Positions 13,701 through 28,700 of a stretch of 64,000 nucleotides of DNA are shown here, piece after piece. The stretch spans positions 3,030,001-3,094,000 of the forward strand of contig JAIGNY010004520.1 in assembly GCA_020152595.1 (NCBI GenBank), written 5' to 3'. The first letter of the stretch is position 1, and each line of letters opens with the position of its first letter. The stretch is from Chiridota heheva (Eukaryota > Echinodermata > Holothuroidea > Apodida > Chiridotidae). Both the position numbers and the translations under genes were made by a program. The notes under the pieces are model-generated. The model was not told the origin of the DNA. It ran no database searches and was given only the letters and a program-made list of their open reading frames with translations.

Positions 13701-16700
13701 CACGGCTTGGAGAGTTTTTAAGCAAGAAGTAAAAATGTACAACATTTTAAGTTTTTCCTATGCAGCCTAACACTAATAACCTCTATGGTTGCCATTTGAA
13801 GTGTGGCCTATAGACCTTTTCAAACCGAGTTTAGCCGAACGTGATTTCTTCAGTACTTCGACCAATCAAATGCTGGAAGAAGTTTTCCTTTGCTTCCCAA
13901 CCAATCACGTACAGGTTTGATTAAAAAAAATGTACGCAGCAATACGCGTGCATATTTTCTTCATGTATAACACACGTATGATACGTGTGCTTTGAAACAT
14001 TTTTTCATATGCTTGGTCCAATACAGTGCATGAATTAAGCAGACCGCCAAGATTCCTCCAGTATTTTATTGGTCAATAAGATTCCTCCAGTATACGATTG
14101 GTCTATTATCGACGCATGAATCTTGGCCATGTGACATTATTTAAATTAGTTATCCGGAAATTGCCAATTAAGATTTGAAAAAGGTCTATAGGACTAAGCA
14201 TCCAGCAGGAATTTTGTTTTCTTCTTACAAACATGTTAATTAAATATTGTACTTCAGATTATTGAATTGTCCCAGGCCACTTTTGGTCAAGAACAGCCAG
14301 GAGGACAGATTTAGAATCAGAGAAAATGGCAAAGTAGTTATAGAAAAAATCTATGCAATTAACAGTGAGAAGGATGGCCTTAGTAGGTATAGAAAGAATC
14401 TATGAAATTAACAGTGAGAAGGATGGCCTTAGTAGTTATAAAAAGAATCTATGCAATTAACAGTGAGGAGGATGGCCTTAGTAGTTAAAGAAAGAATCTA
14501 TGAAATGAAGAGTGAGAAGGATGGCCTTAGTAGTTATAGAAAGAATCTATGAAATTAACAGTGAGAAGGATGGCCTTAGTAGTTATAGAAAGAATCTATG
14601 AAATGAAGAGTGAGAAGGATGGCCTTAGTAGTTATAGAAAGAATCTATGAAATTAACAGTGAGAAGGATGGCCTTAGTAGTTATAGAAAGAATCTATGAA
14701 ATTAACAGTGAGAAGGATGGCCTTAGTAGTTATAGAAAGAATCTATGAAATGAAGAGTGAGAAGGATGGCCTTAGTAGTTATAGAAAGAATCTATGAAAT
14801 TAACAGTGAGAAGGATGGCCTTAGTAGTTATAGAAAGAATCTATGAAATTAACAGTGAGAAGGATGGCCTTAGTAGTTAAAGAAAGAATCTATGAAATTA
14901 ACAGTGAGAAGGATGGCCTTAGTAGTTATAGAAAGAATCTATGAAATGAAGAGTGAGAAGGATGGCCTTAGTAGTTATAGAAAGAATCTATGAAATGAAG
15001 AGTGAGAAGGATGGCCTTAGTAGTTATAGAAAGAATCTATGAAATGAAGAGTGAGAAGGATGGCCTTAGTAGTTATAGAAAGAATCTATGAAATGAAGAG
15101 TGAGAAGGATGGCCTTAGTAGTTATAGAAAGAATCTATGAAATGAAGAGTGAGAAGGATGGCCTTAGTAGTTATAGAAAGAATCTATGAAATGAAGAGTG
15201 AGAAGGATGGCCTTAGTAGTTAAAGAAAGAATCTATGAAATGAAGAGTGAGAAGGATGGCCTTAGTAGTTATAGAAAGAATCTATGAAATGAAGAGTGAG
15301 AAGGATGGCCTTAGTAGTTATAGAAAGAATCTATGAAATGAAGAGTGAGAAGGATGGCCTTAGTAGTTAAAGAAAGAATCTATGAAATGAAGAGTGAGAA
15401 GGATGGCCTTAGTAGTTATAGAAAGAATCTATGAAATGAAGAGTGAGAAGGATGGCCTTAGTAGTTATAGAAAGAATCTATGAAATGAAGAGTGAGAAGG
15501 ATGGCCTTAGTAGTTATAGAAAGAATCTATGAAATGAAGAGTGAGAAGGATGGCCTTAGTAGTTATAGAAAGAATCTATGAAATTAACAGTGAGAAGGAT
15601 GGCCTTAGTAGTTATAGAAAGAATCTATGAAATTAACAGTGAGAAGGATGGCCTTAGTAGTTATAGAAAGAATCTATGAAATGAAGAGTGAGAAGGATGG
15701 CCTTAGTAGTTATAGAAAGAATCTATGAAATTAACAGTGAGAAGGATGGCCTTAGTAGTTATAGAAAGAATCTATGAAATTAACAGTGAGAAGGATGGCC
15801 TTAGTAGTTAAAGAAAGAATCTATGAAATTAACAGTGAGAAGGATGGCCTTAGTAGTTATAGAAAGAATCTATGAAATGAAGAGTAGAGAAGGATGGCCT
15901 TAGTAGTTATAGAAAGAATCTATGAAATGAAGAGTGAGAAGGATGGCCTTAGTAGTTATAGAAAGAATCTATGAAATGAAGAGTGAGAAGGATGGCCTTA
16001 GTAGTTATAGAAAGAATCTATGAAATGAAGAGTGAGAAGGATGGCCTTAGGTAGTTATAGAAAGAATCTATGAAATGAAGAGTGAAGGATGGCCTTAGTA
16101 GTTATAGAAAGAATCTATGAAATGAAGAGTGAGAAGGATGGCCTTAGTAGTTAAAGAAAGAATCTATGAAATGAAGAGTGAGAAGGATGGCCTTAGTAGT
16201 TATAGAAAGAATCTATGAAATGAAGAGTGAGAAGGATGGCCTTAGTAGTTATAGAAAGAATCTATGAAATTAACAGTGAGAAGGATGGCCTTAGTAGTTA
16301 TAGAAAGAATCTATGAAATGAAGAGTGAGAAGGATGGCCTTAGTAGTTATAGAAAGAATCTATGAAATTAACAGTGAGAAGGATGGCCTTAGTTTCAGTA
16401 GAGCAATCAGATCTCTGGAATATTATACATTGAACAATAAATATATACAAATTATCACTAGTTATTCCTAAATGTGTTATGCAGGAATAACTTCAGTAGT
16501 CCGATGTGCCACAATGTTCATGAATATGCAAAGTTATAAACTTATACAAATTTTACTGTAACCCATATATGAACTATGTATAGTACAAGTAATATACCAT
16601 TTTATATATACAGATAGCATACAGATAATATACAGATAATATACCATGTATTAATATACATACATGGATCTTCATGGCATGTATTACCATTTTTGACAGG

Positions 16701-19700
16701 GATTTGGCTACCCTGCATCCATGATATTAATTTTTCCACAATATTTTATGATTTTGTTTCCTCTTTGATGCTATTTTATGCTCTTTGTCAATTTTGATCG
16801 GAATTTGATGCTGGTCTGGGAGGCCTGATATTATCAAATACTTTGACCTTAACTTAGATCAAATATAAACAATCCAAAAGAAATCCCAAATTTAAAATAG
16901 ATTGTCAAAAACAATTCTGAAGTTATGAAATAAACTTTTGGCTAACCACAGCATGCTTCATTGTGTCTTCATTCTCACGTCTGTGTGCCTCGTACTGCCT
17001 CTTGTCATATCTCTCCTGCCATTTAGCCACGCCTTCTGCATGCCCTTCCTTCTTCTGCTGTGAGTAGTTTTGAAGTCTTTTCTGTTTTCTTGCATCATGG
17101 ACCTTAAAATAAGTGTTAAGAAAATACACTGTAGCTGTTCTCACGGAATAAGCATTTTCAAAACTTCCTAGATAATTTTGTTTTAAAAGGCAATTAAGTG
17201 ATCACAGAATTTATCTGATTATTTATTAAAGTCAATTTTCTCTTATCCTTTCAAAAATTAATTTTTTAAAACTGAACTGTTTAAAAAAAAATCTTTTAAT
17301 GTCACTGTTTGCAAATTTTCTTATTATTTGGATTTTTTGTGTGCAAGTCCTTTATACTCACATTCTGTGATATTGTGCTGTTCAGTTTTACTGTATTATG
17401 ATTATTATCATGCTGTCCATTGCTAACAGGTATTTCATCTGTTTATAGGACTAGTTCCATGGTCTAGCAAGTCCATATCATATAAAAGAAACAAAACAAT
17501 GAAAAACTGAACTTTAAACTTGAATATCTCCTTATTAACAGAAAAAGGTATTGTATCTCCTTATTAACAGAATAAGGTATTGTATCTCCTTATTCACAGA
17601 ATAAGGTATTGTATCTCCTTATTCACAGAATAAGGTATTGTATCTCCTTATTAACAGAATAAGGTATTGTATCTTCTTATTAACAGAATAAGGTATTTTA
17701 TCTCCTTATTAACAGAATAAGGTATTTTATCTCCTTATTAACAGAATAAGGTATTGTATCTCCTTATTAACAGAATAAGGTATTGTATCTCCTTATTAAC
17801 AGAATAAGGTATTGTATCTCCTTATTTACAGAATAAGGTATTGTATCTCCTTATTAACAGAATAAGGTATTATATCTCCTTATTACAGAATAAGGTATTG
17901 TATCTCCTTATTAACAGAATAAGGTATTATATCTCCTTATTACAGAATAAGGTATTGTATCTCCTTATTAACAGAATAAGGTATTGTATCTCCTTATTAA
18001 CAGAATAAGGTGTTTTATCTCCTTATTACAGAATAAGGTATTGTATCTCCTTATTAACAGAATAAGGTATTGTATCTCCTTATTAACAGAATAAGGTATT
18101 GTATCTCCTTATTCACAGAATAAGGTATTGTATCTCCTTATTAACAGAATAAGGTATTATATCTCCTTATTACAGAATAAGGTATTGCATCTCCTTATTA
18201 ACAGAATAAGGTATTATATCTCCTTATTACAGAATAAGGTATTGTATCTCCTTATTAACAGAATAAGGTATTGTATCTCCTTATTAACAGAATAAGGTAT
18301 TTTATCTCCTTATTACAGAATAAGGTATTGTATCTCCTTATTAACAGAATAAGGTATTGTATTTCCTTAATAACAGAATAAGGTATTGTATCTCCTTATT
18401 ACAGAATAAGATATTGTATCTTATTCACAAAATAAGGTATTGTATCTCCTTATTAACAGAATAAGATATTGTCTCCTTTATTAACAGAATAAGGTATTGT
18501 GTCTCCTTAATAACAGAATAAGGTATTGTATCTCCTTACTAACAGAATAAGGTATTAAGACTCCTTATCAATTGAATAAGATATGGCATCTCCTTATTAA
18601 CAGAATAAGGTATTGTATCTCCTTATTAACAGAATAAGATATTGTCTTCTTTATTAATAGAATAAGATATTGTGTCTCCTTATTAACAGAATAAGGTATT
18701 GTATTTCCTTATTAACAGAATAAGGTATTGTATCTCCTTATTAACAGAATAAAATATTGTATCTCCTTATTCACAGAATAAGGTATTGTATCTCCTTATT
18801 AACAGAATAAAACATTGTCTCCTTTACTAACAGAATAAGATATTGTGTCTCCATATGAACAGAATAAGGTATTGTATCTCCTTATTAACAGAATAAGGTA
18901 TTGTGTCTCCTTATTAACAGAATAAGGTATTGTGTCTCCTTATTTACAGAATAAGATATTGTATCTCCTTATCAACTGAATAAGGTATTGTATCTCCTTA
19001 TTTACAGAATAAGGTATTGTGTCTCCTTATTAACAGAGTAAAGTATTGTATCTCCTTATTAACAGAACAAGGTATTGTATCTCCTTATCAACAGAATAAG
19101 GTATTGTATCTTCTTATTAACAGAATAAGGTATTGTATCTCCTTAGTAACAGAATAAGGTATTATATCTTCTTATTAACAGAATAAGGTATTGTATCTCC
19201 TTATTAACAGAATAAGGTATTGTATCTCCTTATCAACAGAATAAGGTATTGTATTTCCTTAATAACAGAATAAGGTATTGTATCTCCTTATTACAGAATA
19301 AGGTATTGTATCTCCTTATTAACAGAATAAGGTATTGTATCTCATTCACAGAATAAAGTATTGTATCTCCTTATTCACAAAAATAAGATATTGTGTCTCC
19401 TTATCAACAGAATAAGGTATTGTATCTCCTTATTAACAGAATAAGGTATTGTATCTCCTTATTAACAGAATAAGGTATTGTATCTCCTAATTAACAGAAT
19501 AAGATATTGTATCTCATTCACAGAATAAAGTATTGTATCTCCTTATTCACAAAATAAGATATTGTGTCTCCTTATCAACAGAATAAGGTATTGTATCTCC
19601 ATATTAACAGAATAAGGTATTGTATCTCCTTATTAACAAAATAAGGTATTGTATCTGCTTATTAACAGAATAAGATATTGTATCTCCTTATTAACAGAAT

Positions 19701-22700
19701 AAGATATTGTATCTCCTTATTAACAGAATAAGTTATTGAAATAGTTTCTTCACCATTTTGTTTCTTTTGAAGTCCTCTTTCCCATACAACATGAAGTTGC
19801 TTGACCCCTGTAATAATAATCCTTTAATGTTTCAATGGTTGATGACGGTATAGAATTAATGGGATTTACTTTCTTATCAAATGAATGTCATCACTTCACT
19901 GGCTTCCAATATAGCAACGTATCATTTTCAAACTTCTCGGTACGTCTTTAAGTCACTCAATAATATGTCTCCTGATTATATTCATAATTGTCTTCAATTT
20001 TACCAGCCAAATCGGCCCTTGAGATTTTATCCTTATTTATTAGCAAAACCTACTAGAAAAATAAATTGATGAAAGTTAGGTATTTAAATACATTGCCAAA
20101 TATACCCTACTTCAATAACTTTTGGAAAATTGTTTCTAATCATGCAGAAACAACCAATTAACGTTCAAAGAAATACATAAACATTTGCAATGGAATTGCC
20201 TCTATGACATCATCAAACACAAATTCTTTAAAAAACTTTGAACTGCAATTGGGAAATCTTTAAAAATCTATATCTCCTGAACGGAATATGATATCAACCT
20301 GATTTTTGTACCAAATTGGCTGTACAAGTATGCTCTTTCAAGTAAAATTTTACAAAAAAGCATGGGATATTCCTTTAAACATATCTAATCTAGCTTCTAA
20401 ATATCCAATCAATAAAAATGTAACCTGAACAAAATAGATTATAATATTGCATTGAGATTCTGTGTCTAAAACAAAAACCAAGTAGCTCTACGTACGAGCA
20501 ATTTGTTTTCAATCTGTTTATTGGTGTGGTCAAGCTTGGCATAGAGGGCGGCATCTTGAAGTTTTCGCTGCGTAACGCTGTTATCCTGGAGACGATTCTT
20601 CGTGTCCAAAAGATGTCTTCCCTCTGTTTAAGAAGAGAAAACAAAAATTACGGTAAACACTATCAAAAAATTAAGTCTGATATATGATCATTATGAATGA
20701 TCAGATACGCTATGTACTGATCTTATAAATTATTGCGTAGTATGCTCAATCTGCAATATGAGCAGATTTAGTAGGTTATACTTCACAAACATCCAATTCC
20801 AACCAAGTTGTGCCCCGGGCTACAGCAAAATGAAGGTGGACTTTTAACATGCCAGGGCCGCTCAGAGCCAAAGCCCTGGGTTATTCTTGTATACTTGGCC
20901 CCTTTCAATAAGCCATACACAGCTGTTCAAAGTGAACATCCCTTTTCTTAATTTGTATGCATCCCCAAGGACATCGGGTCCGGGGTAATGGCCCCCTTGT
21001 CAATGGTATTTTTTGTGGGTATTTTCTATTTGATCTGATCTGCCTATTTAAAGTAAGTCAGGTAAGCTTTACAATAATAATGTATAGGAACTGTACCCAT
21101 AATATCAAGTTGAAATATTGAAATTGATTTCACTTTTACAAATCATAATAAATGTATAATGTGATAGGTATATAAAACATGCAGATGATTTGATTAGATA
21201 TTGAGTGCTGCAACTAACGCTAGAATGGTATGATGCAACTTGTCCACCACCAACTCATCACATCTCTTTACTACACAGCTTTTCTCCTGTATCACTTGAA
21301 GATGTGCAGAAAATCATTATGAGCTTATCAAATTCTTCAAGTATTATGGATCCCATACCAACAAAGTTGTTAAAAAAATAAAAAAAATGTTATGCCTGAT
21401 TATAATGAATATTATTAACATGTCTATGAAAAACAGTTATTTCGTTTCTGATTGGAAATGTGCTCTAATTTGCCCACTACTAAAGAAAGTTGGGACTGAA
21501 GCAGTTTTTTCCAACTATCGCCCATTAGTAATTTTTCATTTATCTCAAAACTTATGGAGAAAACAGTTCTTAGGCAACTTTGGCCTCGCATTGAACATCT
21601 TGTTCCATCCCACCAAAGTGCATACAGAAAAGTAATATGGAATACTTAAAACCCATTCAAAAGTTTATAATATCCGGGATTAAATCAATCTTAAGCAAAA
21701 TGTAGCTAAATAATCTTCCTCACCATCTCGTATTTTCTCTTCCAATGAACCTCGAGCTACGTTGATCTCCAGACTTAGCCTTCTCTTGTTGCCCTCAAAT
21801 TGGTTTACTTTTCTTTGATTCTTCCTGCAAATGACAACCAGACAAGCAAAGATTTTGAGGTTCCAATGCACAATATGAATTTTAAGTTTTAAGTATTGTA
21901 TAATGAATGTTACTGTACACTGGGCTCAAAATAACAATAAACAACCAAGAACTCACAGCATTCACACGAATAGAATTTCACAATTAATTAAATTCAAGCA
22001 TTTTTATCCTATTATCATGTATACACTTGCTAATAACATAATCATTTCAAGTATGAAACAAAACAGACATGCGGTCGTTAAAATATGAGCATTTCAAGAT
22101 TTAAATTTATGCCTTAATTGTCTACTCATGACCTTGCTGCCAAAAACAATAGGGCACATCTGCAGTCCACGGGAAATCTGTGTACCACGTATGACCCGAA
22201 TCTCACACATTGTTCTTAAGATGCTGTGTTCACAAGCTCTCTTCAACAAATCATATTAGCCCACTATGCATATTAATGAAATTTGACACTTTTGTACCAT
22301 GAAATATACACACTAGCTAACAACACAATTATACCAAATCTTAAACAAATCAGTCATGCGGTTATAAAAATATAAAGCATTTTAAGTTTTTAAGATTAAG
22401 CCCCGCCTACTCACTAACATACATGACATCGCCACCAAAAACAATAGGGCACATCTGCGGACCATGGGCTATCTGTGTACCATACACGAACTGTATCCCA
22501 TGTATCGTTCTTAAGATACTGTGCTGAGAAGCTCTTTCAACAAAATCATGTTAAGCCCCACCCATTAATGAAATTCAATGTCTCTATACCATGAGCATGT
22601 ACACACTAAGTAAGAACATAATTACACCACATAAGAAGCAAACATACATGCACCTACTCTTTAATATGCATGACATCATCACCAAAAACAATAGCGCACA

Positions 22701-25700
22701 TCTGCGGACTATGGGCTATCCGTGTACTAAATATGACATAAATCCTATCTTTCTTTCAGGAAATACTGCGTTTACAAGTTTTTTTCAACAAAATAATGTT
22801 AAGCCCCACCCAATATGCATACAGTGTATTAATGAAATTTAATGTTTTTATACCATAAAGATGTACACACTAGCTAACGTCATAACTGCACCATATATGA
22901 AACAAAACAGATATGCGGTAGTTAAAATATGAGCATTTCAAGATTTTTACATTAAGCCCCGCCTACTCATTAATGTGCAAGAAATCACCACTAAAAACAA
23001 CAGGGCACATCTAAGGGCCATGGTTATCTGTGTATCACATATGACATAAATCCACCGTACCAGTCTGGAGATATCGTTTTTACGAGCTCAGCGTCACATA
23101 CATACACACACACGCCACCATGACTGCATAGGTTCCTGATGCTGATCGCATCGGAACCAAAAACGACCAAATATAACATTTCTTAATTGATATAAAAGGT
23201 TGATGAACAATGTGGGTGAATATGCCTTCTACAACGGGAGTTGAATATTGGGCAGAAGAGTCTTTGAAATATCTCTTATTAGTTTCTGATTCATGGCTTA
23301 TAAAAGTTTTAGAAATGTTTAATATGATCTGTGATGTATGACGGGGCGAGCTTTGCATTTTCTTATGTAAATCTTTATTTTTTAATCGTCTTCCATATCG
23401 CTTTGAAGTTGTGAAATGTCAGCATCCCACAGAGCAAACTCTAGCAGGAAAACACTTTCTCCTCTTTTTCAGTCACTAAGATTTTGAAAACTGGTTTGAA
23501 CTGTCTACATATTCAGATTGAAAATTCCTTAACCTTTACCAGCCATAACTAAAAGAGCTACAGTATTCTTGAAATTCAAATACCGTATTTGACATAATAT
23601 GCGCCTCAGGGTGCTCAGGCATAAAGAATTGTACCAATTTTTACGGTCTAAATTTCTCTCTAATAAGTATCCATGCTTGGGAGTTGAGTAAAGTACTGTT
23701 TGAACTGCACTAGCACTGTAAATATATATACTGGAACTGGTTCTAGCCTACAATAACCAACACAAAACCGCTGTGAGACTCAACATAAGCATAAAAAATA
23801 GTAAAACTTGGGAATCTTAAGTTTTCAATTTACCACACTCAAAAAGTATCAAAAAGAATCTGGAAAATTTACAGACAGAGCGTTTACATGTATTATTTAT
23901 TGATCTGTTGATGTTGGGATATGTAATCAGTCAAAAAATGTTGGAAGGGTACTTATTAGAGGGTGGGCACTTATTAGGGTGGGCACTTATTAGAGGGTGG
24001 GCACTTATTAGAGGGTGGGCACTTATTAAAGGGTGGGCACTTATTAGAGGGTGGGCACTTATTAGACGGTGGGCACTTATTAGAGGGTGGGCATTTATTA
24101 GAGGGTGGGCACTTATTAGAGGGTGGGCACTTATTAGAGGGTGGGCACTTATTAGAGGGTGGGCACTAATTAGAGGGTGGGCACTTATTAGAGGGTGGGC
24201 ACTTATTAGAGGGTGGGCACTTATTAGAGCATGGGCACTTATTAGAGGGTGGGCACTTATTAGAGGGTGGGCACTTATTAGAGGGTGGGCACTTATTAGA
24301 GGGTGGGCATTTATTAGAGGGTGGGCACTTATCAGAGGGTGGGCACTTATTAGAGGGTGGGCACTAATTAGAGGGTGGGCACTAATTAGAGGGTGGGCAC
24401 TTATTAGAGCATGGGCCCGTCACGTTCAATACGGTAATGCTATACCCAAAATTCTTTCTTTCTAATAGGCGAGCCAATGCAATAATTTCATAGATCTATG
24501 CTTGAAAGGTATCAATTAACTGTTTCATGCCAAAAGGTTTCTCTTTAAGCCTACCCGCACCCAAAACCCAAGTTAATTCCAAAAATCAGGTATGACAACT
24601 ACCAAGCCGACTTCTGTTCAGTTTTTTGCGTTTCCACTCTAAACAATGATTGTTTATCTGCCATTCCTATGCACACCACAGCCAAGTAGCCCAAGGTTAT
24701 TTGTGTGTATAAGATTACAGAAGCCAGAGCTGAATAATCAAGGCACTTTCGTGATTGAAATCACTCATCCATGTTAAGTGTCTTAGTGGGAGAAGTTTGT
24801 TTTCAAACTGGTGATAAAAATAGCTGTGTATCATAATGCCTGAGGTAATAATGTGCATTAACTGTGAATGATTGACAGACCATTTCTCTTAAGGAAAGAT
24901 ATTGCTTCATGTTGATTTTCAAAATCAAAAGGTATATGTTGGATCGCTGGTTTTCCATGGTTTATAACATCCCGACAGAACTCCATTGTAGTAACTCCAT
25001 GAAGATGCCCATGCTGCTTTTATTAATTAGTTGTTAAGCACTGGTTGGAGACCCACCAGGGATCAATCCTGGGTTGTTTTGAGGAAAGAAGTTTTAGAAT
25101 GAATCTCACCTGATCTTAGTGTCCAGCTTGCTGCCCATTTCATTTTCCAGCCTCCATCGGTCATCAGACTCAGCTTTTGTACCTCTGTAAATAGAAGATA
25201 ACATCGAATTGAAGAACAAGAATTATTTCATTCATCAGACCACCTATGTTTTAAAAGGAATATTTCCATAAATTTTTTATAACCTTCAACACGAAATTAA
25301 AAATCTTAGAAACATTTTAGTACAAAAATCATGTTGATATGTTATTCTTACCAGCAGATATTCAAATTTTAAGGTTCACAAAAATGCCAATAAACGAATA
25401 AAGAAAAGGCTCAGTATGACATCACAGCAACACATTCTCCCACACAGTTGATGTATTTCATTTAAATCTATCATCTTTTTTTATTAGTAAAACCTGCTAG
25501 AAAAATAAATTGATGAAAGTTAGGTATTTATATACATTGCCAAATATACCCTACTTCAATACCTTTTGGAAAATTGTTTCTAATCATACAGAAACAACCC
25601 ATTAACTTTCAAAGAATTACATAAACATTTGCAATGGAATTGCCTCTATGACATCATCAAACACGTCAATTTTTGACAAATTTGGAAGAAACATTTTGCT

Positions 25701-28700
25701 ATTTTCACAGTTAGTAGCATATCTTTTTAAACATTAAGCTTCAACTCAAGTTGTACCTTCCATAGATCTTTAATATGAACTTTATGTATAGCTATGGCTT
25801 ATCTGCACAATATAGTCAGGGTATTTTAAATATCAAGGAAAACCAATAAACCAATAAATAAACCAAAGCTCACAATATTGAAAAGAGAGGTTTGGAAGTG
25901 AGGTTTGGAGGGAGGTTGTGGAGGGAGGTTGTGGAGGGAGGTTGTGGAGTGAGGTTGGGGAAGGGAGGTTGTGGAGAGAGGTTGTGAAGGGAGGTGGGGG
26001 AGGAAGATGGGGAGGAAGGATGGGAAGGGAGATTGGGGAAGGGGGGTTGGGTAAGGGAGGTTGGGTAAGGGAGGTTGGGGAAGGGAAGTTGGGGAGGGAA
26101 GTTGGGGAGGGTGGTTGGGGAGGAAGAATGGGGAGGGAATGTATAATTAATTTTTTAGCAATTTTGTTCAGACACTTTTGACCACAATTGTACATACAAT
26201 CCACTTACACTGTATTGCTACTGTTTTGTTCCAGCTTCTTCTTCACCTCCATGTTGATGGTCAAGGCCAGGTCAGCTAACTCTTTGTTCAGGTTGAAGGT
26301 CTCTTCCTCTTTCAGTTTCATCCGTTGCTCAAACTCATCATTCATCCGCTGCACCTCAATCCGTCTCAGCTCAATCTCGCTGATTTTTGATCGGTATTTC
26401 CTCTCGAGATCACCACTAGAAAGGAAAAAGATAGGGAGATTATTAGATTAAAAAGAAGAAAATGCTTAAGGGCAACTCGATTGAAAAGTTTGTTTGTTTT
26501 ATGAGGGCTTAACAGCACCACAACAGCGAGGGTCAAATTGTGCCTGAGAGGTTAGATCATTCCAGAGGTAGGAAGAAAAGAAAACGGGGAGAATGAGAGA
26601 AACACATGAACTAATAGCAAGAAAGCTGGGATTAAGAGAGGAAGTGCATGGGTGAAAAAAAATAGTGAGAGGGGGTTGGGAGAGGAAGACTAAATATGGT
26701 TGTAGAGGGAAGCATGATGAATGAAGAAGATCATTTTATCTGTAGAGTTTTTCTGGAAGAGCTCGGCTATTGAGTTGTAAAGTAAGGGTGCAATTTTCCA
26801 CGGATTCACAGATATTCAGCATATTTTTGATTCGGTTCTGCTTTATGGCTGTGCATCATGGACTGTCACTAAAATAGCTAAACAACAAGTAGGTGCTCCG
26901 CCAAGCTCCTAAGGGCTGTCTTATACATCAAGGTAGATACAGAACATCACATCAGCAACACTAATTTGTATGGGACCTACCACCTGTATGAAAAGAAAAA
27001 AAATAGGGAGGCTAAAGCTAGCTGGACACTGCTTCAGAAGAGACAATAAGCTTGTTTTCCAGTTATTACTCTCGACACCAACCCATGGGCGAAGAGGATG
27101 ACGAACTAAAGACTTCATCTACGATCTAAAGGAAGACATAGGGCTTGAAGTTAATGATGACAGATGACAGCTAATGAGGAATAGAGACTAATAGAGGTCC
27201 ATCATAGTACGATCAACCAAAAGGAATCGGCAAAAGTAAAGTAAAGTTTTTGACCCACTGGAGAGCTACAAAACCTCTCTAACACCAATACCTATACCAA
27301 GTGGTTGTCTGAGTCATAAACTTATCTAACACAAGTACCTATACCAAGTGGTTGTCTGAGTCATAAACTTATCTAACACTAGTACCTATACCAAGTGGTT
27401 GTCTGAGTCATAAACTTATCTAACACCAGTACCTATACCAAGTAGTTGTCTGAGTCATAAACCGCTCTAACACCAGTACCTATACTAAGTGGTTGTCTGA
27501 GTCATAAACCTCTCTAACACCAGTACCTATACCAAGTGGTTGTCTGAGTCATAAACCTCTCTAACACCAATACCTATACCAAGTGGCTGTCTGATTCATA
27601 AACAATAACGTTCCATCATTTTGGGAGGCAAAACAGGTTGGTAAATATTTGAAAAATTTGCCAAGGCTTTTTATGACACATTTTCTTCCATATAGGCTCA
27701 AGATCTTTAATATGTACGCATCAAAAATGATTTGTTCCAAAAAGGCAAACATTGTCAAAGCAATAGGTTTAATGCAGTTCCTCTATGCGACTCAATGCAA
27801 CCTTTCCTGTTATCCAATACAACACAACACAATATAATACAACATGTTTTTATAATGTACATTTGCATAAAGATCACAGTGCAAAATATATTTGTTGCTG
27901 GCATTTTTAAATGCCAACTGGTCAAGAACTTGTTTCAAATTGAGAAAGCCCCTTGTATCTCTCCAAGGTTGGAAAACCTTGCAAACTTCCCTAACCTGGC
28001 TTGGAAGAAATTGAGAAATTTCACAGGGAAACAAAACAAGAAAATATTCCTTCTTTTAGAAGGAATATTGAAATATGGTCACAAATGCTCATTAATTTTC
28101 AGAGCTCTTTAACTCTTGAATTAACTGCTTCTCCCCATTGCCAGGGCTTTTTTTTTCTTTCTAAGCACTACAAGCTGCACAAACAGCACATGGGAAAAAA
28201 AACTACTTATCTTTTATGTTTATGGGAAGAACTGCAAGGTTTTTCATGCCGTATAAATCGTTTTAAAAGATTTGCAAAAGGTTACCGAAATGAACAATAG
28301 GTCCACGGGTTGATCAAGTCAGCTCAAATAACTTGCGTCTCCCACCTTGCAACACCCGATATCCCCTTCTCGCTTACTAGCAAGCTTTGACCTTGCATAA
28401 TGATAATAATAATAATAGGTGCTATTTAAAGAGAGCTCACTTCTACAATACTAACTATAATCAGTGGCACTTAACAATCAAAATAAAAAGCAAAAAGTCA
28501 AGCAAAAGTAATCATTTAAATGTTAAGTGAAAAATGTAAGTTTTAAGTTTCTTCTTGAAAAGGGGAAAAGATGTTATACATTTGATCTCGGCCAGCAATC
28601 TATTCCATTCTTTTGGCCCAGCCACAGAAAATGCACCTTTCCCAAAGATTTTTCTGTAAGTTTTTGGTATTTCTAATGTGCAAGAATGAGTTGATCTCAG

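Noticed and set aside
17524..19733. CRISPR-like array of palindromic repeats
   Set aside because: Repeats are contiguous with no unique spacers, the DNA is animal, and no cas genes exist; it is a minisatellite.
23908..24465. 185-codon RGWALI repeat protein
   Set aside because: 18-bp satellite translation inside a non-autonomous transposon; also satellite-length frames exist by construction.
25833..26204. Proline-rich open frame on the minus strand
   Set aside because: Translation of the G-rich purine repeat adjoining exon 6.
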